Assembly: GCF_000967425.1 (NCBI RefSeq)
Contig: NZ_FO082820.1
Span: 1-64,000 of the forward strand
Direction of reading: 5' to 3'
Length of the DNA stretch: 64,000 nt
DNA from: Pseudorhizobium banfieldiae
GTDB lineage: Bacteria; Pseudomonadota; Alphaproteobacteria; Rhizobiales; Rhizobiaceae
Shown: piece by piece, positions 58,992 to 64,000 of the stretch
How positions within the stretch are numbered: position 1 is the first letter of the stretch
How the letters are laid out: each line of letters starts with the position of its first letter
Position numbers and translations under genes: made by a program
The notes under the pieces: generated by a model
What the model was told of the DNA's origin: nothing
Seen by the model: only the letters and a program-made list of their open reading frames with translations
Databases searched by the model: none

Positions 58992-59705
58992 ATGCAGGAC
59001 GATTCGGAAAAGCCGGTTGCGTTGATCACCGGCGGTGGACGTGGCATGGGGGCGGCAATCGCGCGGGAGCTGCATGAGCGGGGTTACCGTCTGGCACTCA
59101 TGTCGCCTTCGGAAAGCTGCGAGACCCTGGCCACGGAACTCGGAGGCGTCGCCGTGCGCGGCGTTGCAGAAGAGGCTGCGGACATCCAGGCAGTCTTCGA
59201 CCTCGCGATGACGAAATATGGTCGCATCGACGCAGTGGTCAATCATACCGGCCATCCACCGAAGGGCGATCTTCTCGATATCACGGACGAGCAATGGACG
59301 CTGGGATCGGACATGATGATCCTCAGCCTAGTGCGGATGGCGAGACTGGTCACTCCTGTCATGCTTCGGCAGGGTCAAGGCGCCTTCGTCAATATAACGA
59401 CCTTCGCCGCCTATGAACCCTCGCTGGTTTTTCCAGTCTCCTGCACCTATCGGGCGGCAGCGGGCGCCTTCACCAAACTATATTCCGACCGTTACGCTGC
59501 CAGCGGCATTAGGATGAACTGCATTCTCCCGGGCTACATCGACAGCCTCGACCACAAGCCGGAGACTGCTGACAAGGTGCCAATGAAGCGCATCGGGCTG
59601 GTGGAGGAGATAGCCAAGACGGCTGCCTTCCTGCTGTCCGATGGCGCAGGTTATATCACCGGGCAGAATATACGGGTCGATGGTGGCCTCACACGCCACG
59701 TCTGA
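58992..59705 (+). CDS. Short-chain dehydrogenase/reductase-fold protein, active site altered
   Basis: A 237-residue classical SDR fold. The dinucleotide motif TGGGRGMG is intact and the C-terminal GxIxxxDGGLT is standard. The catalytic residues are not: the YxxxK motif reads YRAAA, so the lysine is alanine; the usual NNAG is NHTG; and the serine position reads NITTFAAYE. It may therefore bind NAD(P) without normal dehydrogenase chemistry, or use another mechanism. It stands between tRNA-Arg and the convergent Sel1 gene. Function not assigned. Confidence 0.8.
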   Translation: MQDDSEKPVALITGGGRGMGAAIARELHERGYRLALMSPSESCETLATELGGVAVRGVAEEAADIQAVFDLAMTKYGRIDAVVNHTGHPPKGDLLDITDEQWTLGSDMMILSLVRMARLVTPVMLRQGQGAFVNITTFAAYEPSLVFPVSCTYRAAAGAFTKLYSDRYAASGIRMNCILPGYIDSLDHKPETADKVPMKRIGLVEEIAKTAAFLLSDGAGYITGQNIRVDGGLTRHV

Positions 59706-59759
59706 TCTGTCAGGCCGGGTTCGCGGCGCGCGTCCACATCCAACCTGGTTCTGTGGGTA

Positions 59760-60686
59760 TCAGATGCTCTTCGTGAGGATGGAGGGGGTCTCCATGTCGC
59801 CCTCCTTGAGGATCAGAGTGGTCACCCCTTCATCGAACTCGCTGACCTCCGGTGGCGCCAGACGGCCCGAGGCATGCAGTTCGACAACCTTGTTGGCGGC
59901 GAACATGTCACCGCGCTCCGCGGCCTGGGCGTAGAGTTCGGCGGCCTGGGCAGCATCGGGCGCGATCCCTTCGCCAGTCTCGAGCATGATGCCGAGGTTC
60001 ACCATGGCATCTACATTACCGCGCGCAACGGCAAGATCGTACCAGGCAATAGCCGTTGGGTCGTCCTCGGGAACGAGGTTTCCTTCGTCGTGGATCACGG
60101 CGATGTTGAAGGCTGCCGTGTCGTCGCCGCCTGCGGCAGCAGTCTCGAACCAGGTCAGCGCCTTGGAAACGTCAGCGTCGGTGCCGATCCCGTCGCGATA
60201 GGATACGCCGAGGTTGTAGGCGGCCAGCACGCTCCCACCCTGGGCCGCTTCGCGATACATCTCAAACTCCGCGCGGTGGTCACCGAGACGGCCGAGAAGG
60301 ATGCCGAAGTTCACCTTGGCTGCCGGGTAGTCTGCCTGCGCGGCAGTTTGATAGGCCGACATCGCCTGATCGATTTCGTTGGCCTTGTTCAACGCGCGGC
60401 CCAGTTGATAGGCAAAGCGCGGATTGCCGGTGGCCTCGAATGCGAGCCGGCAGGAATCGATTGCACTGGCCGCTATCTCGGAGGTCTCGACGGCGCCGAA
60501 GGCCTTGTTGCGTTGATTATCGCTGGGGCTGCCGGCAAGCCGGTCGCACTCGTTCTGAAGGTTAAGCGAGGCGGCAGCGAGGGCATTCTCCTGCGCACCG
60601 GGCGACACTGACAGCGCCAGCAGCGCGACTGCGGTTCCTGTTGCAAGTGCAAATCCCTTGTTGACTTTCGAGACCGGGGATTTCAT
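59760..60686 (-). CDS. Exported Sel1-like repeat (TPR-type) protein
   Basis: A 308-residue protein with an N-terminal signal sequence (about residues 1-31, KGFALATGTAVALLALSVSPGAQ) and at least five Sel1-like repeats between about 90 and 260: YQTAAQADYPAAKVNFGILL, YREAAQGGSVLAAYNLGVSY, FETAAAGGDDTAAFNIAVIH, YDLAVARGNVDAMVNLGIML and YAQAAERGDMFAANKVVEL. Such repeats mediate protein contacts in the periplasm, often in envelope or signalling contexts. An EcfG-type promoter lies directly upstream, so it is likely part of the general stress response. Confidence 0.85.
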   Translation of the reverse strand: MKSPVSKVNKGFALATGTAVALLALSVSPGAQENALAAASLNLQNECDRLAGSPSDNQRNKAFGAVETSEIAASAIDSCRLAFEATGNPRFAYQLGRALNKANEIDQAMSAYQTAAQADYPAAKVNFGILLGRLGDHRAEFEMYREAAQGGSVLAAYNLGVSYRDGIGTDADVSKALTWFETAAAGGDDTAAFNIAVIHDEGNLVPEDDPTAIAWYDLAVARGNVDAMVNLGIMLETGEGIAPDAAQAAELYAQAAERGDMFAANKVVELHASGRLAPPEVSEFDEGVTTLILKEGDMETPSILTKSI

Positions 60687-60725
60687 TGTGCGCTCCGATT
60701 CATTTCTTCTTCATTTTGCTTAACG

Positions 60726-60750
60726 AACGCCCAAGTCCGTAAGCGGTTCC
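60726..60750 (-). promoter_or_regulatory. EcfG (general stress sigma) promoter of the Sel1-repeat gene
   Basis: On the minus strand GGAAC (60750-60746), 16 bases, then CGTT (60729-60726), an exact match to the alphaproteobacterial EcfG consensus GGAAC-N16/17-CGTT. Transcription would start near 60718, about 30 bases before the ATG. Confidence 0.65.
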
Positions 60751-60904
60751 TTTAATGCGAGGATCCGCGGCGTTCCCTCAGGCATTTCCGATCACCATTT
60801 CGCGAGACAACTGGCCCGACCAGGGGTTTGCCGTTGCCCTTGGGCGTTGTTTCCGAGCACCCGTTGGTGCTATGCCGCCTCACTGATGACTGCGAGGCTC
60901 CCCT

Positions 60905-61945
60905 ATGAAGACGCTCACCATCCGCCGCCCTGATGACTGGCATCTCCACCTGCGCGATGGCGCCGTTCTGGAAGGGGTCATTGGCGATACCACCCGCCAT
61001 TTCGCCCGCGCCATCATTATGCCGAACCTCGTGCCGCCGGTCGTCACGACGGCAGACGCGGCAGCCTACCGGGAACGCATCATCGCGGCCCTGCCGGAAG
61101 GTGATCGCTTCGAGCCGCTGATGACGCTTTATCTGACGGAGGGGACCGATCCGGACGATGTCGCAGCCGGCAAGGAGAGCGGCCTCATCACCGCCGTAAA
61201 GCTCTATCCGGCCGGCGCCACCACCAATTCCAGCAGCGGCGTACGCGATATCGAGAAGGCGATGCCGGTTCTGGAGCGGATGGCGGAGATCGGCTTGCCG
61301 CTCTGCGTCCATGGTGAGGTGACGACGCCCGAGATCGACATCTTCGACCGCGAGGCCGTCTTCATCGAGACGGTCCTCGACCCGCTGCGCAAGCGCCTGC
61401 CGGAGCTGAAGGTGACGATGGAGCATGTCACCACCAAGGACGGCATCGACTACATCCGCGGCTCCTCCGGCAATCTTGCCGGCACGATCACCACCCATCA
61501 CCTGATCATCAACCGCAACGCCATCCTCGTCGGCGGCATCCGCCCGCATTACTACTGCCTGCCGGTTGCAAAGCGCGAGCATCATCGGCTGGCGCTACGG
61601 GCTGCGGCGACCTCCGGTGATGCTCGCTTTTTCCTCGGCACTGACTCCGCGCCACATGTCGACCCCTTGAAGGAATGCGCCTGCGGCTGCGCCGGCATCT
61701 ATACTGCGCCGAACACGATGAGCTGCCTTGCGCATGTCTTCGAGCAGGAAAACGCCCTTAACCGGCTCGAGGCCTTTGCCTCCCTCAATGGTCCGGCCTG
61801 GTACGGGCTTGCGCCGAACGCCGAGACGATCACGTTGTCCACGCAGGAGCAGCCGGTGGTCTACCCGGCCAAACGCGAGACGGAGGCGGGAGCGATCACC
61901 GTATTCGATCCGATGTTCCCGCTGCACTGGCGGGTGGATCCCTGA
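60905..61945 (+). CDS. pyrC: Dihydroorotase (PyrC, class II)
   Basis: Cyclises carbamoyl aspartate to dihydroorotate in pyrimidine synthesis. The 346-residue protein has the metal site HLHLRDG (His13, His15), carboxylated Lys99 in [20 protein letters not shown] in [10 protein letters not shown] and FLGTDSAPH. It is followed by pyrE, so two consecutive-pathway steps (with PyrD between) are encoded together. Confidence 0.95.
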   Translation: MKTLTIRRPDDWHLHLRDGAVLEGVIGDTTRHFARAIIMPNLVPPVVTTADAAAYRERIIAALPEGDRFEPLMTLYLTEGTDPDDVAAGKESGLITAVKLYPAGATTNSSSGVRDIEKAMPVLERMAEIGLPLCVHGEVTTPEIDIFDREAVFIETVLDPLRKRLPELKVTMEHVTTKDGIDYIRGSSGNLAGTITTHHLIINRNAILVGGIRPHYYCLPVAKREHHRLALRAAATSGDARFFLGTDSAPHVDPLKECACGCAGIYTAPNTMSCLAHVFEQENALNRLEAFASLNGPAWYGLAPNAETITLSTQEQPVVYPAKRETEAGAITVFDPMFPLHWRVDP

Positions 61946-62032
61946 GCCTTTGATCCGCGGGCGGCCCATCTGGCGCGTCGGGCGGCATGCTGCTATGGCG
62001 CTTGGAACCGAGCGACAGGAAGGAGCGGCAGC

Positions 62033-62728
62033 ATGATCCAGACCACCTTTACGGACCGCAGCGTCATGGCGGAACTGATGGCGAAGATGCTGTGGGAGAT
62101 CGGTGCTGTCCACTTCAGCGCCGACAAGCCCTACAAGCTGTCCTCCGGCATGATGAGCCCCGTCTACATCGATTGCCGTAAGCTCATCTCTTATCCCCGC
62201 ATCCGTTCCACCATCATGGACTTCGCAGCCGCCACGGTCATGCGCGACGCCGGCTTCGAAAAATTCGATTGCGTTGCGGGTGGCGAGACCGCAGGCATCC
62301 CCTTTGCAGCCTTTCTTGCAGAGCGTCTCGGCCTGCCGATGATCTATGTCCGCAAGGCTCCTAAGGGACACGGCCGCAACGCCCAGATAGAGGGTCACAT
62401 GCCGGAAGGGGCTCGGGTGCTGGTGATAGAGGACCTGACCACGGCCGGTGGTTCCATGTTCAAGTTCATCGACGCCATCCGCGCCGCCGGCGGAACCGTC
62501 GACCACGCTATTGCCCTCTTCTTCTATGGCATCTTTCCGGAGGCCGAGGCGCGCTTCTCCAATGGTCAGGTGCGGCTTCACCACATCGCCACCTGGCGCA
62601 ACGTTCTCGCGGTGGCTCAAGCGGAGCGGCTCTTTGACGACAAGACACTTTCGGAAGTCGAGGCCTTTCTCGATGCACCACTCGCCTGGTCGGGCCGCAA
62701 TGGTGGCGTGAGTGAGCTTTCGCTCTAG
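62033..62728 (+). CDS. pyrE: Orotate phosphoribosyltransferase
   Basis: Makes OMP from orotate and PRPP. The 231-residue protein has [34 protein letters not shown] (catalytic loop) and the PRPP motif [13 protein letters not shown]. It lies 87 bp after pyrC, with AGGAGCGGCAGC before the ATG, and 55 bp before frk. Confidence 0.96.
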   Translation: MIQTTFTDRSVMAELMAKMLWEIGAVHFSADKPYKLSSGMMSPVYIDCRKLISYPRIRSTIMDFAAATVMRDAGFEKFDCVAGGETAGIPFAAFLAERLGLPMIYVRKAPKGHGRNAQIEGHMPEGARVLVIEDLTTAGGSMFKFIDAIRAAGGTVDHAIALFFYGIFPEAEARFSNGQVRLHHIATWRNVLAVAQAERLFDDKTLSEVEAFLDAPLAWSGRNGGVSELSL

Positions 62729-62783
62729 CCAAGCGACAAAAGCTCAAGTATCGAAGGACGCAGCAGTTCTGGGAGGGACCGAC

Positions 62784-63734
62784 ATGATCCTGTGTTGCGG
62801 CGAGGCGCTGATCGATATGCTACCGCGCGAGACCACGCTCGGCGAAACGGGCTTCGCGCCCTATGCCGGCGGTGCCGTTTTCAATACGGCGGTCGCGCTT
62901 GGACGGCTCGGCCAGCCGACCGGCTTCTTCACCGGTCTCTCGGACGACATGATGGGGGACATCCTGCGTGACACCTTGCGCGCCAGCAATGTCGATTTCA
63001 GCTACTGCGCCACCCTCTCGCGCCCGACGACCATAGCCTTCGTGAAGCTCGTGCAGGGGCAGGCATCCTATGCGTTTTACGACGAGAACACGGCCGGAAG
63101 GATGATCACGGAAGATCATCTGCCGGACCTAGGCGACGAGTGCGAGGCGCTCCACTTCGGCGCGATCAGCCTGATCCCCGAACCCTGCGGGTCGACCTAT
63201 GAGGCGCTCTTGAAACGCGAACATCAGCTGCGCGTGATCTCGCTCGATCCCAATATCCGTCCCGGCTTCATCAGGGACAAGGCTTCGCACATGCTGCGCA
63301 TTCGGCGGATGGCCGCCATGTCCGACATCCTGAAGTTCTCCGACGAGGATCTCGCCTGGTTCGGCCTGGACGGCGATGCAGACGCACTTGCACGCCACTG
63401 GCTTCATCATGGCGCCAAGCTGGTCGTTGTCACGCGCGGAGCAGAAGGCGCGACAGGCTACACGGCAGATCATCGGGTTACGGTGCCGAGCGAGAAGGTA
63501 ACTGTCGTCGACACGGTCGGTGCCGGAGATACCTTCGACGCCGGCGTCCTTGCTTCGCTGAAGCTGCAGGGGCTCCTGACCAAGGAGCAAGTGGCGAAGC
63601 TTTCCGAGGCAGAGATCCGCACCGCGCTTTCCCTGGGATCGAAGGCGGCCGCCGTAACAGTTTCGCGGGCAGGTGCCAACCCGCCATATGCTCACGAGAT
63701 TGGTTTGCCGCCCTTTCGCGGCCAACCGTCCTGA
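62784..63734 (+). CDS. frk: Fructokinase-type PfkB carbohydrate kinase
   Basis: A 316-residue PfkB kinase with MILCCGEALIDMLP, the substrate motif FAPYAGGAVFNTAVALGRLG, and the catalytic VDTVGAGDTFDAGVLASL. The placement next to pgi supports fructokinase: fructose to fructose 6-phosphate, which Pgi converts to glucose 6-phosphate. ATG 62784 has GGGAGGG six bases ahead; a longer frame from 62712 overlaps pyrE. Confidence 0.9.
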   Translation: MILCCGEALIDMLPRETTLGETGFAPYAGGAVFNTAVALGRLGQPTGFFTGLSDDMMGDILRDTLRASNVDFSYCATLSRPTTIAFVKLVQGQASYAFYDENTAGRMITEDHLPDLGDECEALHFGAISLIPEPCGSTYEALLKREHQLRVISLDPNIRPGFIRDKASHMLRIRRMAAMSDILKFSDEDLAWFGLDGDADALARHWLHHGAKLVVVTRGAEGATGYTADHRVTVPSEKVTVVDTVGAGDTFDAGVLASLKLQGLLTKEQVAKLSEAEIRTALSLGSKAAAVTVSRAGANPPYAHEIGLPPFRGQPS

Positions 63735-63762
63735 GGAGCCTGGCCGGGCGCTACCATCTCGT

Positions 63763-63792
63763 AGACGGCGCCTGCTAGGAGACGGCGCCTGC
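63763..63792. repeat. 13-bp direct repeat between frk and pgi
   Basis: AGACGGCGCCTGC occurs twice with a 17-base period in the 95-bp convergent spacer between frk and pgi. No function is evident. Confidence 0.6.
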
Positions 63793-63829
63793 CGCCCTAC
63801 TCGGTAGAAACGGTGGACGCCCGGACGCG

Positions 63830-64000
63830 TCAGCTTCTGGTCTTCAGCAGCCGCGCCACGAGCCCCGCCGTCGAGCTGTCGTGGTCGTCGGCGGTTTCCT
63901 TGCCTTCGACGATCGGCAGCAGGCCGGTCGCAAGTTCCTTGCCCAGTTCGACGCCCCACTGGTCGAACGAGTTGATCCGGAACAGCACGCCCTCGACGAA
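63830..64000 (-). CDS. pgi: Glucose-6-phosphate isomerase, C-terminal fragment (runs off the window)
   Basis: The last 56 residues are visible, ending [23 protein letters not shown] and preceded by [18 protein letters not shown], the conserved C-terminal region of Pgi with the [10 protein letters not shown] catalytic helix. The start lies beyond the right edge. It converges on frk. Pgi interconverts glucose 6-phosphate and fructose 6-phosphate. Confidence 0.9.
   Translation of the reverse strand, partial: FVEGVLFRINSFDQWGVELGKELATGLLPIVEGKETADDHDSSTAGLVARLLKTRS

Noticed and set aside
63129..63959. 276-codon minus-strand frame overlapping frk and the right end
   Set aside because: It is antisense to fructokinase and in a different frame from the visible Pgi C-terminus.

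Overview
The window is a compact stretch of core chromosome from an alphaproteobacterium of the order Hyphomicrobiales, almost certainly family Rhizobiaceae (Rhizobium / Agrobacterium / Sinorhizobium group). The reasons are the high GC content, the ornithine-lipid acyltransferase OlsB next to a malic enzyme with a phosphotransacetylase-like tail, a PraR-type Xre regulator between lnt and metK, a Fur/Mur regulator inside a tsaB-rimI-fur-plsC-miaB-phoH-ybeY-corC-lnt run, an Irr-type box, an EcfG-type promoter, and rhizobial dnaA/hemW/rdgB/rph/hrcA/grpE order. No insertion sequence, prophage, integrase, CRISPR array or rRNA gene was seen. Genus cannot be fixed by eye.

Layout. 1-8.4 kb: dnaA, then a leftward hemW-rdgB-VOC-rph group divergent from hrcA-grpE, then leftward hpf-ptsN; rpoN, the usual rhizobial neighbour of hpf, is not here. 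8.6-16 kb: two RNA methyltransferases, lspA, a soluble hybrid histidine kinase, olsB and convergent tme. 16-23.5 kb: mutS, glnD, murJ (DNA repair, nitrogen sensing, lipid II flipping). 23.5-35.6 kb: a small M15-type peptidase, trpS with an unusual Trp/Pro-rich leader ORF, a universal stress protein, nfuA behind an Irr-type box, and a long rightward series for tRNA modification, metal regulation, phospholipid synthesis, rRNA maturation and lipoprotein acylation, ending at the Xre regulator. 35.6-41.8 kb: metK, trmB, DUF1150/hsp20, a nucleoside hydrolase facing a ribokinase, rmuC. 41.9-46.8 kb: def-fmt-truA (start of translation and tRNA pseudouridylation) converging on dapD-dapE-membrane protein (lysine/peptidoglycan precursor). 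46.9-54.9 kb: LOG-family protein, secreted EF-hand protein, HAD nucleotidase, EamA transporter, and the leftward rpmH-rnpA-yidC / yihA-argB block. 54.9-64 kb: a chemoreceptor with a CheR-tether tail, an orphan histidine kinase, tRNA-Arg(ACG), a degenerate SDR, a stress-promoter Sel1 protein, pyrC-pyrE-frk, and the C-terminal end of pgi.

Most of the window is ordinary housekeeping DNA and no complete unknown system stands out. The parts that deserve a second look are regulatory: the 12-codon Trp/Pro-rich ORF ending on the trpS ribosome binding site, the Irr box at nfuA, the palindrome before metK, the EcfG promoter of the Sel1 gene and the dyad-rich 450-bp gap before the chemoreceptor gene. 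Among proteins, the oddities are a hybrid kinase with a decayed middle receiver and an SDR without its catalytic lysine.
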